A stretch of 64,000 bases of DNA from Terriglobia bacterium. GTDB taxonomy: Bacteria > Acidobacteriota > Terriglobia > Terriglobales > Acidobacteriaceae. Where the stretch lies: positions 62,001-126,000 of the forward strand of contig JAIQEU010000020.1 of the NCBI GenBank assembly GCA_020073665.1, read 5' to 3'. This document shows positions 15,470 through 24,054 of the stretch, one piece after another. The first letter of the stretch is position 1. Each line of letters opens with the position of its first letter. The translations under genes were made by a program, and so were the position numbers. Below the pieces are notes generated by a model. It saw nothing but the letters and a program-made list of their open reading frames with translations. It was not told the origin of the DNA and made no database searches.

Positions 15470-16708
15470 ATGGCAAACATTCAGCGCAGAAAGACGGTCA
15501 CGGCGACCATTGGCGGGGTGCGGGTGGGCAGCGATGTGCCGGTGGTGGTCCAGTCCATGACCAATACCGATACCGCCGACATCGCCTCTACCGTCAAGCA
15601 GACCGCTGCCCTGGCCCGCGCCGGCTCCGAACTGGTGCGGGTGACGGTCAATAACGAAGAGGCCGCAGCGGCTGTGGCGCCCATCGTCGAGCAGCTCGAC
15701 AAGCAAGGCATTCGCGTACCCATCATTGGCGACTTCCACTACAACGGGCACATCCTGCTGAAGAAGTATCCCGAGTGCGCGCGAGCGCTGGCCAAGTACC
15801 GCATCAATCCCGGCAACGTCGGCATTGGCCGCAAGGACGACAACAATTTCCGCACCATGATCGAAGTGGCGGTCGAGAACCAGAAACCGGTGCGCATCGG
15901 GGTGAACTGGGGATCGCTCGACCAGGCGTTGCTTACCCGCATGATGGACGAGAACTCGCGCCAGGCCGAGCCAAAAGACGCGCGCGAAGTAACCATGGAA
16001 GCCATGGTGGTGAGCGCACTTAACTCGGCCAAGCTGGCGGAGAAATACGGCCTGCGCGCGGACCAGATTATTCTCAGCGCCAAAGTCAGTGGAGTGCAGG
16101 ATTTGATCGACGTTTACCGAGCCCTGGCCGCACGCTGCAACTATCCGCTTCACCTGGGATTGACCGAAGCCGGCATGGGAGCCAAAGGCGTGGTGGCCTC
16201 CAGCGCGGCGCTCGGGGTGCTGCTGCAGGAAGGGATCGGCGACACCATTCGGGTTTCGCTCACCCCAGCACCCGGCGGCGATCGCACGGAAGAGGTCCGG
16301 GTGGCGCAGCAGATTCTGCAGTCGCTGGGTATTCGGAGCTTTACTCCGCAAGTCACGGCTTGTCCCGGGTGCGGGCGCACGACCAGCACCTTCTTCCAAG
16401 AAATGGCGGAGCAGATCCAGTCCTACCTGCGCGAGCAGATGCCCGTGTGGAAAGGCCGCTATACGGGCGTGGAAGAGATGAAAGTTGCGGTGATGGGATG
16501 CGTGGTCAACGGCCCGGGCGAGTCCAAGCACGCAAGCCTCGGAATCTCGCTGCCGGGTACGTTCGAAGAACCCAAAGCGCCCGTCTATGTGGACGGGCGC
16601 CTGTTCACCACCCTGAAGGGCGACCACATCGTGAAGGAGTTCATTCACATCCTCGACGAATACGTGGATTCCCACTACGCCGCCAAGGAAGAAGTCGCCG
16701 CCAAGTAG
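15470..16708 (+). CDS. ispG: 4-hydroxy-3-methylbut-2-enyl diphosphate synthase (GcpE)
   Basis: 412 residues. It makes HMBPP from MEcPP, the penultimate MEP-pathway step, using a 4Fe-4S cluster. N-terminal TIM-barrel features include [21 protein letters not shown] and RINPGNVG. Cluster ligands are Cys-x2-Cys in [14 protein letters not shown] and the third Cys in [12 protein letters not shown]. Complete and in the short bacterial (no inserted domain) form. It lies downstream of uppS-cdsA-dxr-rseP, but is separated by the gene-poor cassette and needs its own promoter. Confidence 0.97.
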   Translation: MANIQRRKTVTATIGGVRVGSDVPVVVQSMTNTDTADIASTVKQTAALARAGSELVRVTVNNEEAAAAVAPIVEQLDKQGIRVPIIGDFHYNGHILLKKYPECARALAKYRINPGNVGIGRKDDNNFRTMIEVAVENQKPVRIGVNWGSLDQALLTRMMDENSRQAEPKDAREVTMEAMVVSALNSAKLAEKYGLRADQIILSAKVSGVQDLIDVYRALAARCNYPLHLGLTEAGMGAKGVVASSAALGVLLQEGIGDTIRVSLTPAPGGDRTEEVRVAQQILQSLGIRSFTPQVTACPGCGRTTSTFFQEMAEQIQSYLREQMPVWKGRYTGVEEMKVAVMGCVVNGPGESKHASLGISLPGTFEEPKAPVYVDGRLFTTLKGDHIVKEFIHILDEYVDSHYAAKEEVAAK

Positions 16709-16762
16709 CGCACTCCAAAGTAGCGCCGGCGTCCCCGCCGGCAACGAAGCAGTCGGCGCAGA

Positions 16763-17248
16763 TTACTTCTGCGGCGCGACTCCCATCTGAGCGAAGGTAA
16801 CCATGTGTCCGCCGGGATCCTTCACGCCGATTTCTTTCGAGCCATAGAAAGTCGTTCGCACCGGCATCACCACCTCGGCCCCTTTCACTGCTGCGATGGT
16901 GTCCTCCAGATTTTCTACTTCGACATAAAGGAACGTCGGGCCCTTGTGCGTCAGCAATGGGTTAGATGAAAAATCTTTCTCCACGCTGGCGTAGCTCTGA
17001 TACATCAGCTCGACATCGCCTTTCTGCAGAATCACGAAGCCCAGCTTGTTGCCTTCGGGAACCTCGACCGTCTTCTGAAAACCCAGCTTCGCCCAGAACT
17101 GCACGCAGGGTTCGACTTCTTCCACCAACAATACGGGCGTAAGTTTCTTCACGTTCATAGCTTTCCCCTTTTCTTGTCCTTCCATCCGCCCCGCCAGGGG
17201 GTGGAGGAGCAAAGTCGAAATCAGCAGAACCAAAGTTATTACTCGCAT
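16763..17248 (-). CDS. Exported VOC (glyoxalase-fold) protein
   Basis: 161 residues from the ATG at 17248, chosen because AGAGGA precedes it and it gives a signal-like N-terminus (MRVITLVLLISTLLLHPLAG). An inner ATG (near 17161) would give a cytoplasmic form of usual VOC length. The body is a single VOC module (LTPVLLVEEVEPCVQFW, FVILQKGDVELMYQS, FLYVEVENLEDTIAAV, ending VKDPGGHMVTFAQ). Metal ligands and activity cannot be assigned. It is divergent from the PadR gene, which may control it. Confidence 0.8.
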   Translation of the reverse strand: MRVITLVLLISTLLLHPLAGRMEGQEKGKAMNVKKLTPVLLVEEVEPCVQFWAKLGFQKTVEVPEGNKLGFVILQKGDVELMYQSYASVEKDFSSNPLLTHKGPTFLYVEVENLEDTIAAVKGAEVVMPVRTTFYGSKEIGVKDPGGHMVTFAQMGVAPQK

Positions 17249-17331
17249 GGCGTTTATCCTCTTGCTTAAGCAACTAGTCTTAATTAGACTAGCCAAGTCT
17301 AAAACAGCCCTTTAAACCTGTCAAGGAGAAT

Positions 17332-17947
17332 TTGTACGGCAAAAAAGAAGTCCCCTTCCCGCGATCTGACCACGCCGGACCTGGTCCTGCTCAGCCTGCT
17401 GGCGGAGCGGCCTATGCACGGCTACGAGGCCAATCTGGAGCTGGAACGGCGCCAGGTGCGGGATTGGGCGGGGATTTCGCGTCCCCAGGTTTATTACTCG
17501 CTGGAAAAGCTGGCCCGGTTGCAGTTGGTGCGAGCGGCTACGAGCGACGCGCCCCAGGCCGGGCCGGAGCGCAACGTTGTGGAAAGCACGGCCGCCGGCC
17601 GCGCCGCGCTGGCCGACGCCCTGGAGCGCGAGGAGTGGAGCGAGCAGCGAGAGCGTCCGCCGTTTCTCACCTGGATTGCTCTCTCGTGGCAGGCGCGCCC
17701 GGGAGTTTTCCGGGAACAAATCCGGCGCCGCCAGGCATTTTTGGAGAAAGAATTAGGGCACGAGGAAGCCACGCTGCGCGCCATTCATAAAGAGGTTGGA
17801 CACCGTTTTCACGAAGCCGTGTGGATGGTCAGCCTGACGATCCAGCAGTTCCGCACCGAGCTGCGCTGGCTGCGCAAGCTGTCACGCGAGGCCCAGCGAC
17901 GGGCCCCCGCACGAAATCCGCAGCACACCGAGCAAGAGTCCCGCTAG
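17332..17947 (+). CDS. PadR-family transcriptional regulator with apparent start-proximal frameshift
   Basis: The main frame reads SRDLTTPDLVLLSLLAERPM then HGYEANLELE, a typical PadR winged-helix start, with RPQVYYSLEKL as recognition region and a C-terminal helical domain. This frame has no usable ATG, GTG or TTG before the conserved N-terminus; the first ATG (17414) would cut the winged helix. A TTG at 17332 with AAGGAG upstream reads MYGKK in another frame, and one base lost in the A6 run (17341-17346) would fuse it perfectly. So either a one-base deletion, frameshifting, a sequencing error, or an unusual start (ACG 17336). The neighbouring VOC gene is a likely target. Confidence 0.75.
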
Positions 17948-17977
17948 CGGGGGCGGGCGCGCGCACCTGTGCCGGCC

Positions 17978-18094
17978 TTATGCCGCCAGATGCAGCAACA
18001 CGTACGCCGTCGCCAGCCACAGGGTGAAGCCTGCCAGGTTCAACGCGATCCGCCAGCTCATGCTGTCAATAATGTGGTTGTACTTGGAATCCAT
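17978..18094 (-). CDS. 38-residue single-helix membrane miniprotein
   Basis: Start ATG at 18094, with GAGG 6 bp upstream. A short polar N-terminus is followed by one membrane helix (ALNLAGFTLWLATAYVLLHL). The frame is open further upstream, but that part looks non-coding. It is convergent with the PadR gene. No family is recognised, and coding status is uncertain. The remaining 188 bp to the DUF72 gene show no feature. Confidence 0.45.
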   Translation of the reverse strand: MDSKYNHIIDSMSWRIALNLAGFTLWLATAYVLLHLAA

Positions 18095-18282
18095 AACCCA
18101 CCTCGACCTTCTGCTTATTGGACGTTCCACCCCGCCACTCGTTAGTGCGTGCCGGAAGGATTGGCCCGACCTATGGATAGATACGCGGAAGGTATTGCGA
18201 AAGTTCCGTAGGTGGAATGCGACTTGGCCCGCGCGGGCACCGTGGTTGGGGCTCGCGGACAGAAGTGTCCACGCCACACGGG

Positions 18283-19224
18283 CTACGCAAGCAGGGACAG
18301 GTTAGGATCAGCGGCTTCGGGGAGCGGGTCGGCGATTGTCTTCAGTTCGGGATAATGCCGCAGCAGCGGTTCGGGGGCCCTTACTCTTTGCCCTGTCAGC
18401 ATGTGTTTCAGCTGCAGCGCGTTCACTCCGGCCTTGGCTTCGAAATGGTTGTTGGTGACCACGTAGGTGACGCCGGCTTTTTTTGCGATGCGCTCGATTT
18501 TCTCTTTCCAGCCTGCCAGTTCGGCCTCGGTGTAGAGGTAGTTGTAGCGGTCGTCGCGCTTCTCGGCCTCGAACCACTGATCGTAATTGCGTCCGTGGAG
18601 GCGCACGTAGCCGACTGGTGAAGTCACGTGCTCGGTGGGCTCGAGTGAACGTCCGATCTGCGGCTGGTCAATATTGCAGAAGGCGACATTCTTCTGCATG
18701 AACGAGTTGATGGTTTCCGGGTTGTCCCAACTCGAGTGCCGCACCTCGACCACCCGCGGATACTCGATGAACTGGCGCAGCAGGCTCTCCAGGTATTCGC
18801 GATTCAGGCTGGTGTTCTTGAACGAGGCGGGAAACTGGATCAGCAACGCGCCCAGCTTCCCTTCCGAGGCCAGCGCGTCCAGGCCCTCGCGCGCCAGTTT
18901 TTCGTCTTCATCGTTGGGCCTGATGGTGGCGGCCGAAGTCGGCTCCATCACCGCCAGCGGCGAATGGGTGAATGACTGGTGGAGTTTCGCGGTGAAAAAG
19001 AAGTTCGGGTTCACGGCCGCGGCCCGCCGCACCCACAGCTTGGCCAGTTCCGGCTTTACGTGTCCGTAGAACGAAGTATTGATCTCGACCATGTCGAAGC
19101 AGCGCGCCAGGTACTCCAGCGGGTGCTCTCTGCGGCGCTGCATGCCGTGTGGGTAGAACACGCCATCCCAGTCCTTGTAGGACCAGCCGGCAGTGCCAAT
19201 GCGGACCTGTCTTAGGGGTTCCAT
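18283..19224 (-). CDS. DUF72 (YecE-like) TIM-barrel protein
   Basis: 313 residues. The N-terminal signature is RIGTAGWSYKDWDGVFYP, followed by YLARCFDMVEINTSFYGH, FTAKLHQSFTH, LGALLIQFPASF, RVVEVRHSSW and YVRLHGRNYDQWF, all typical of DUF72. It is predicted to be cytoplasmic. The molecular function of this widespread family is not established. The ATG is preceded by AGGTGG-like sequence. Confidence 0.92.
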   Translation of the reverse strand: MEPLRQVRIGTAGWSYKDWDGVFYPHGMQRRREHPLEYLARCFDMVEINTSFYGHVKPELAKLWVRRAAAVNPNFFFTAKLHQSFTHSPLAVMEPTSAATIRPNDEDEKLAREGLDALASEGKLGALLIQFPASFKNTSLNREYLESLLRQFIEYPRVVEVRHSSWDNPETINSFMQKNVAFCNIDQPQIGRSLEPTEHVTSPVGYVRLHGRNYDQWFEAEKRDDRYNYLYTEAELAGWKEKIERIAKKAGVTYVVTNNHFEAKAGVNALQLKHMLTGQRVRAPEPLLRHYPELKTIADPLPEAADPNLSLLA

Positions 19225-19395
19225 GCCACCTCGGAGGGGATCGCCTGCCTGCAGGGTAGCACAGGCCCCGCGCAGGCCGCTGCCTTCCGGGGCTTACCGC
19301 GGCCTTGTGCGGTTTGTCACAAACGGTTGTGAGGGATCGCACAGCCGGCTGGTGGGACGCGCGCTATGTTGGTTTCAACGCCGGGGCAGGAACTG

Positions 19396-19800
19396 ATGAC
19401 AGAAAAAAAGAAGAGAGAGAAGGTCGTCGCCGAACTCACGCTTGCCCACCTGATGCAGCTGGCCGAGGAAGCGGGACAACCGCTCAGCCAGGAAGAGGCC
19501 ATCGCCTTCCTGAACCAGGACGGGCGCGCTTACGCCATGTGGAAACACATGATGCAGGCCGGCGAAGAGTACTTCAAGTCCACCCTGCAGCCGGGGTCCG
19601 AGAGGGCCATCCAGATGCGGCCTTCCGAACGGCGACGGCTGGTGAGCTTCGCTTTCACTCTCACGCAATCTACAATCGCCAGTTCAGGAAACGTCATTGT
19701 GATCTGCCGTAGCCAAGGAGCATCCCATGCGGATTGGCCTTCTTCAGAGTTTATTTTGGGCTTCTCTAGTGTTCGCTCAATCTCCCAGCCTGGCCGATAA
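19396..19800 (+). CDS. Hypothetical charged helical protein
   Basis: Read from the ATG at 19396. The first ~85 residues are protein-like and helical (EKVVAELTLAHLMQLAEEAG, QPLSQEEAIAFLNQDGRAYA, MWKHMMQAGEEYFKS). The rest looks like run-on reading and overlaps the signal peptide of the next gene by 74 bp. A frameshift near 19640 or a shorter real product would explain this. No family is recognised. Confidence 0.45.
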   Translation: MTEKKKREKVVAELTLAHLMQLAEEAGQPLSQEEAIAFLNQDGRAYAMWKHMMQAGEEYFKSTLQPGSERAIQMRPSERRRLVSFAFTLTQSTIASSGNVIVICRSQGASHADWPSSEFILGFSSVRSISQPGR

Positions 19801-20179
19801 GGAAGTACCAACTGTGGTCACATTCGTAGCCCCTGCCTATCCACGAGCAGCGAAAGACCAGCGGAAGATGGGCAAGACCATCAGCCGAATCAATGTCAGC
19901 CCTGAGGGCGTTGTTACCGAGGTCAAGACGGTCAGCGCCAACGCGGTCTTTGAGGACTATGTCCTAAAGGCCCTCAAACAGTGGCGCTTCAAGCCCATGG
20001 AAAGGGAGCACGTTCTCGAAATCACCTGTTCGTTTGAGGTCATCGAGAACGAATGTGAAGGAACCAACGAACACCCGATCACATCGGAGACATACGTCTC
20101 TGCTGAGTTGCCGACAGTTGTTCACATTCGGACAGGCTTGCAGTGCGTGGAGACTTCTAACTCGCAAGGTCAACACTGA
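19727..20179 (+). CDS. Exported TonB C-terminal-domain protein
   Basis: 150 residues with a signal peptide (MRIGLLQSLFWASLVFAQSP) and AAGGAG before the ATG. A single TonB-C fold follows: PAYPRAAKDQRKMGKTISRI, VSPEGVVTEVKTVSANAVFE, ALKQWRFKPM. There is no proline-rich linker or N-terminal membrane anchor, so it is a free secreted TonB-C domain and not a classical energy transducer. Such proteins are common in Acidobacteriota. No ExbB/ExbD or TonB receptor is adjacent. GC content is lower than in the surroundings. Confidence 0.8.
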   Translation: MRIGLLQSLFWASLVFAQSPSLADKEVPTVVTFVAPAYPRAAKDQRKMGKTISRINVSPEGVVTEVKTVSANAVFEDYVLKALKQWRFKPMEREHVLEITCSFEVIENECEGTNEHPITSETYVSAELPTVVHIRTGLQCVETSNSQGQH

Positions 20180-20307
20180 TGACGCCAAGGGACTGCGACC
20201 CGATGGTTGACGAAATCAGGCGATTACACCAACTGTCCCGGACGGGATAGCTAGTTTGGCTTCGCCTTGTTGGCCCATCTTCTAGGAAGCGCTCTGAAGG
20301 GTTCAAC

Positions 20308-21186
20308 CTAGTAGAACAACAACGCCACCCAATACACCCCGCCAGGATAGCTGGCGCTACTGGCGTAACAGGCGCCCACCGAGAAAGCGCGGAGCGATCG
20401 ATCACCAATGATTTTGGCCGCGCTCGACGGCAACGTTTCCGGTTGCATGCTGGTGTAACGCAGGAGGTAGCGTGCCGCGAGGGGCGTGGTGTTCAGAGAA
20501 TTGGCTTTGGCCATAGCGCAGGCGGCGGCCGGGGCGCTGGCGCCGTCGTCGCGCTGTAGGGTTGGGAGGGCTTGCTGTTGGCGCATCTGGGCCACACTCG
20601 CGGCTACCAGGTCTTGCGCGGTTTGGGCGGAAAACTGCGGCAGATTATGTCCGAAATCCTGGGCGACAAAAAGCACGTTCCCACTGCGAACCACGCCGAA
20701 TCCGGCGACGTTATAAGCGGGATTGAGCAGGTTCTCGCGGTGCGGTGGCGAGGTCATCAGCGTGTCCTGCGCCTGGTCCGCGCTGGCGGCGTAGGCTACG
20801 TTCTCGCCGACTCGATCAAACCGCAGGTTGCTGGCAGCTGCCACACGTTGGGTTAGGGAGGGCTCACCGGGAAACTGGTGGGAGAGCTGTTGTTGCGCGG
20901 CCATGTCGGCAGCGTGGGCGCGGGCGGCCTGGGCCAGTCCTTCGTCGGACTCGAGCGGACGCAGGCCCGACTGCTCCCGGGCCTGGTTCGCCAGTTCGAA
21001 CAGCTGGCGCTCGGCTTCGGCGTCATAGTTGGGGGAGGGCTGTAACTGGTATGACGCAGAGGTCAGCTTGGCTTTACCCGCAGGCCGTGGTGACGGGGCC
21101 TTGGCGGGAACTGCGCCGCTGTTCAATGCCATCGCGAGAGAAGCTAAGAGCGCCCAGACCATAGAGTGGTCTTCTGATGCAAACAT
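20308..21186 (-). CDS. CAP/SCP-like (YkwD-type) exported protein
   Basis: About 292 residues from the ATG at 21186; a second ATG at 21162 (MVWALLASLAMALNSG) gives a shorter signal sequence and is equally possible. The CAP domain spans about 55-170: ANQAREQSGLRPLESDEGLA, MAAQQQLSHQFPG, RVGENVAYA, SPPHRENLLNPAYNVAGFGV. It contains the two conserved His and the Glu of the CAP cavity. The C-terminal ~100 residues, with two or three Cys, are not recognised. Secreted or periplasmic; the role of bacterial CAP proteins is mostly unknown. Confidence 0.85.
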   Translation of the reverse strand: MFASEDHSMVWALLASLAMALNSGAVPAKAPSPRPAGKAKLTSASYQLQPSPNYDAEAERQLFELANQAREQSGLRPLESDEGLAQAARAHAADMAAQQQLSHQFPGEPSLTQRVAAASNLRFDRVGENVAYAASADQAQDTLMTSPPHRENLLNPAYNVAGFGVVRSGNVLFVAQDFGHNLPQFSAQTAQDLVAASVAQMRQQQALPTLQRDDGASAPAAACAMAKANSLNTTPLAARYLLRYTSMQPETLPSSAAKIIGDRSLRAFSVGACYASSASYPGGVYWVALLFY

Positions 21187-21248
21187 CGGCAAAAGTTCTG
21201 CTTTGCTTCCCTCACGCTAGACTCTAGAATCGAGGCCAGCACCTTACT

Positions 21249-22592
21249 ATGGGGACATTCCTGCTGGGCATACTCGTGCTCTCCAACCTAGTACTTCTGG
21301 TACTGGCTCTTGGGCTGTTTCGGCGCATTAAAAATATCCCGCAAACTACTGATATTACACAGCTTGCAGATCAAGCATCGAAGGTACATGAGTCGCTTTC
21401 GCAAAGGTTCACTGCGGCGACTGCCGATATGGCCATGCGGCTGGAGGGCACAAAGGGTGACCTACGGCAGGAAGTAACCGACCGGCTCAGCGAGGGATTC
21501 AAGGAAATACAGGGCATGGTGGCAAATCAGCTCACCAGCGGCCGGCGCGAGCAGGCCCAGGACATGCGGGAGGCGCGCACCGAGCTGACCAGTTCGCTGG
21601 CCCTAACCACCTCTCAACTCAAGACCGAGTTTGACGGGCTGAACCAGAAGACCGCGCAAAGCCTCGACGCCATTCGCGATCGGGTGGATGCCAAGCTGCT
21701 CGCCATCACCGAACAGGTGCAGCAGAAACTGGATCAGAACATCAAAGAGGGCTTTGCTCAGTTCGAAAAAGTGCAGCAGCACCTGAAGGCCGCCGAGGAA
21801 CAGTTGCGGGAAGTGGGGGCGCTGGGGCATTCCATCAACGACTTGAATAATTTGCTCAAGCTGCCGCACCTGCGCGGGCAATTCGGCGAGGCCAGCCTGG
21901 AACGGCTGCTGGCGGACTTCCTGCCGGCAAACATGTTCGAGATTCAGGCCCAGCTTCCGGATGGTGGCGGGCGTCCTGACGCACTGATTCAGTTTCCCGA
22001 TCGCCGTCTGCCGATTGATGCCAAGTTTCCGCGCGAGCAGGTGCTGGCGTTGTTTGAGAGCAACGTGGAATCCGAGATCGCGGAAGCGCGCGTGGAGTTT
22101 GTGCGGGTGATGAAGACCGAGGCCCGGCGCATCAAGGCGTACATTCAGCCGGAGCATGGCACCACCGATATCGCGCTGATGTATCTACCTAGCGAGACGC
22201 TGTACATGGAAGCCGTCCGCAACCGCGACTTAGCCGACTGGCTGAACCAGCAGCACGTGTTTCCGGTCTCGCCAAATACTTTGCTGATGACGCTGCAGAC
22301 CATCGCGCTGGTGCACAAGTGGTACGAGGTTGCCAGCCGCTTCGAGAAGAGCCGCGTGGAGCTGGCGAAAGCGCAAAAGTCGTTCGACTTTTTCCAGAAC
22401 CAGTTCGAAAACGTCGGCAAGAGCCTGAACAAAGCGCAGGAAGCGTTCGCCACTGCGGAGCGACATCTGAAGAGCTATCGCGGAAAAGTCACTGTGCTGA
22501 GCGGGCAGGAGCAGTTGGAACTGGATCCTTCACCAGAGAGTGGCAAGGGCGACCAAGACATCCTTCCTCTGACCGACAAAGCCAGCGCGTAA
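21249..22592 (+). CDS. rmuC: DNA recombination protein RmuC
   Basis: 447 residues. One N-terminal membrane anchor (LLGILVLSNLVLLVLALGLF) is followed by a long coiled coil (about 45-195) and the RmuC nuclease-fold domain (about 200-400): LPHLRGQFGEASLERLLADF, LPDGGGRPDALIQFPDRRLP, IDAKFPREQ. The Asp and DAK of the PD-(D/E)XK type are present. RmuC limits inversion at short inverted repeats in E. coli, of interest next to so many such repeats here. It is divergent from the CAP gene. Confidence 0.92.
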   Translation: MGTFLLGILVLSNLVLLVLALGLFRRIKNIPQTTDITQLADQASKVHESLSQRFTAATADMAMRLEGTKGDLRQEVTDRLSEGFKEIQGMVANQLTSGRREQAQDMREARTELTSSLALTTSQLKTEFDGLNQKTAQSLDAIRDRVDAKLLAITEQVQQKLDQNIKEGFAQFEKVQQHLKAAEEQLREVGALGHSINDLNNLLKLPHLRGQFGEASLERLLADFLPANMFEIQAQLPDGGGRPDALIQFPDRRLPIDAKFPREQVLALFESNVESEIAEARVEFVRVMKTEARRIKAYIQPEHGTTDIALMYLPSETLYMEAVRNRDLADWLNQQHVFPVSPNTLLMTLQTIALVHKWYEVASRFEKSRVELAKAQKSFDFFQNQFENVGKSLNKAQEAFATAERHLKSYRGKVTVLSGQEQLELDPSPESGKGDQDILPLTDKASA

Positions 22593-22600
22593 CGACGACT

Positions 22601-23092
22601 TCAGTCGGCAGCCGGTTCCGTCGATCGCCTGTCCGAACTCAAGTGCTCCGCTCCCCGCACCTCCCAAATGCCATCGAACTTGACGAAATAGGGCTCGACT
22701 GAAATATCGGGAAAGTTCGCGGCCAGCAGCGCGCCTGCACGAAGCAACTCAGTGCGATGATGCTCCGCTTCCGCGGCCGTGTCTCCCTTGAAATGTGCGA
22801 GGCCGCCGTAGGTGGCGCAGTCGGAATGGCTCATTACCAGCACGCGTTTGGTCTGGTGCAGGCGAATCGACATGCGGACTTGTTCCAGGATGAAGTCCTG
22901 CTCGAAATCATTGCGGGGGGAGGCTAGTGTTTTGGCGCCCCCGGCTACAATGATCATGTCAGGACGCGCAATTCCCTGTTTCTGCAGAAATTTCCGGACG
23001 GCTGTGCTGATGCGGTAGTCGAAGCAGCACAGCACGGCGGCATCGGCCACGTAGGGGGCGCTGGGGGAATCGAAGTGGAAGGCTTTACGCAT
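22601..23092 (-). CDS. Beta-carbonic-anhydrase-like protein
   Basis: 163 residues. The zinc motif CxDxR (C23, D25, R27 in CCFDYRIS) and HxxC (H89, C92 in MSHSDCATYGG), plus IIVAGGAKTL, match beta-carbonic anhydrases. At 163 residues it is shorter than most, and the N-terminal arm is missing. It could hydrate CO2 or be a catalytically altered paralogue. The ATG lies 5 bp after the potassium-channel stop, so it is the last gene of the flotillin-PspA-channel cluster. Downstream it converges with rmuC. Confidence 0.75.
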   Translation of the reverse strand: MRKAFHFDSPSAPYVADAAVLCCFDYRISTAVRKFLQKQGIARPDMIIVAGGAKTLASPRNDFEQDFILEQVRMSIRLHQTKRVLVMSHSDCATYGGLAHFKGDTAAEAEHHRTELLRAGALLAANFPDISVEPYFVKFDGIWEVRGAEHLSSDRRSTEPAAD

Positions 23093-23097
23093 GTAGT

Positions 23098-24051
23098 CTA
23101 CCTATTCAGTCGGGTCTTCAAGGCGATATCAAGTCTGCACTTATCGTGATACGGGCACAGTACGCACTGCTCTGTCGTCGTGGAAATGATTCGGTTCAGA
23201 ACGGGGGAGAGGTAACCAGCCTTCTGTCTGTCGGACATACTCAGCAGAAAATTGTTGTCAACACCTTCGTAGCGACCACAGCGAATGTCCCCTAGCGCGT
23301 AACGCTTACTGGCAAAGAGAAGATCGCCAGTAGCCTCAAAATATCCTCGAACTGTCAATTCCACATATTCCCCGCTAACCCCCGAAACATTCTCCGGCGA
23401 CATGATCAATGGTTGGAAATCTCCGCTCGGAGCTGTGGACGGCTGGCCGCCATTGGATTTGGTCTTGATGGCTAAGAGCCGTAACGGCGGCACTATGGCA
23501 GGGTGGTAATCGAACTTAACGAGACTTGTCTGAGTGTCGTAGAGAGAGTTTGTGTCGTTGGGCCCTTTGGGTTGGACGAGTTGGATTTCAACTTTCACTT
23601 CGCGCAGCTGGTCAGCATCGGTGTTGATGAAGCGGAACCAGAAATGGTGCTGCGCCAGCACATACACGAGGTGATCCGCAAAAACGATCGGCGCAGAACG
23701 CTTCAGCGCCTTGAACACAACAATTCCAAGCATCACAGCATTCATCGTCAATCCGAGAAATCCTTGGACAACAGAGAGCCAGCGGCCGCTACCTTTCGGC
23801 AAATAGTCTCCATATCCTACCGTAGATTGCGTAGTGAAAGAAAAGTACACCAAGCTCGTGAATTGAGTTTCACAGCTACCGTCTGGCCTAGTCACAGCGC
23901 AATCCGATACACCCTTGTACACGACAGCGAAAACCAACCCGGAGACCGCATAAAACCCAAGCCACATGCACAGCAGCGTACCGACCGTTCGCTGCGTCAC
24001 CCATAATCGAAGTCGGGAACTGAAGGAAACAGAAACATTCGGCATCGTCAC
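23098..24051 (-). CDS. KirBac-like inward-rectifier-type potassium channel
   Basis: 317 residues from GTG 24051 (GAGGAG 8 bp upstream). Two membrane helices (about 22-46 and 92-115) flank a pore helix and the filter TVGYGD (77-82). The C-terminal half is a cytoplasmic IRK-like beta domain starting at FADHLVYVLAQHHFWFRFIN. The extreme C-terminus carries C296, C299, H302 and C305, possibly a metal site and not usual in KirBac proteins. Two Cys (51, 60) lie in the outer turret. GC content is clearly lower than in pspA and the flotillin gene, suggesting separate ancestry. It is 3 bp from pspA. Confidence 0.85.
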   Translation of the reverse strand: MTMPNVSVSFSSRLRLWVTQRTVGTLLCMWLGFYAVSGLVFAVVYKGVSDCAVTRPDGSCETQFTSLVYFSFTTQSTVGYGDYLPKGSGRWLSVVQGFLGLTMNAVMLGIVVFKALKRSAPIVFADHLVYVLAQHHFWFRFINTDADQLREVKVEIQLVQPKGPNDTNSLYDTQTSLVKFDYHPAIVPPLRLLAIKTKSNGGQPSTAPSGDFQPLIMSPENVSGVSGEYVELTVRGYFEATGDLLFASKRYALGDIRCGRYEGVDNNFLLSMSDRQKAGYLSPVLNRIISTTTEQCVLCPYHDKCRLDIALKTRLNR

Positions 24052-24054
24052 TCT

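Noticed and set aside
15458-16744. A 428-codon minus-strand frame opposite ispG
   Set aside because: Shadow of ispG; His-rich low-complexity translation.
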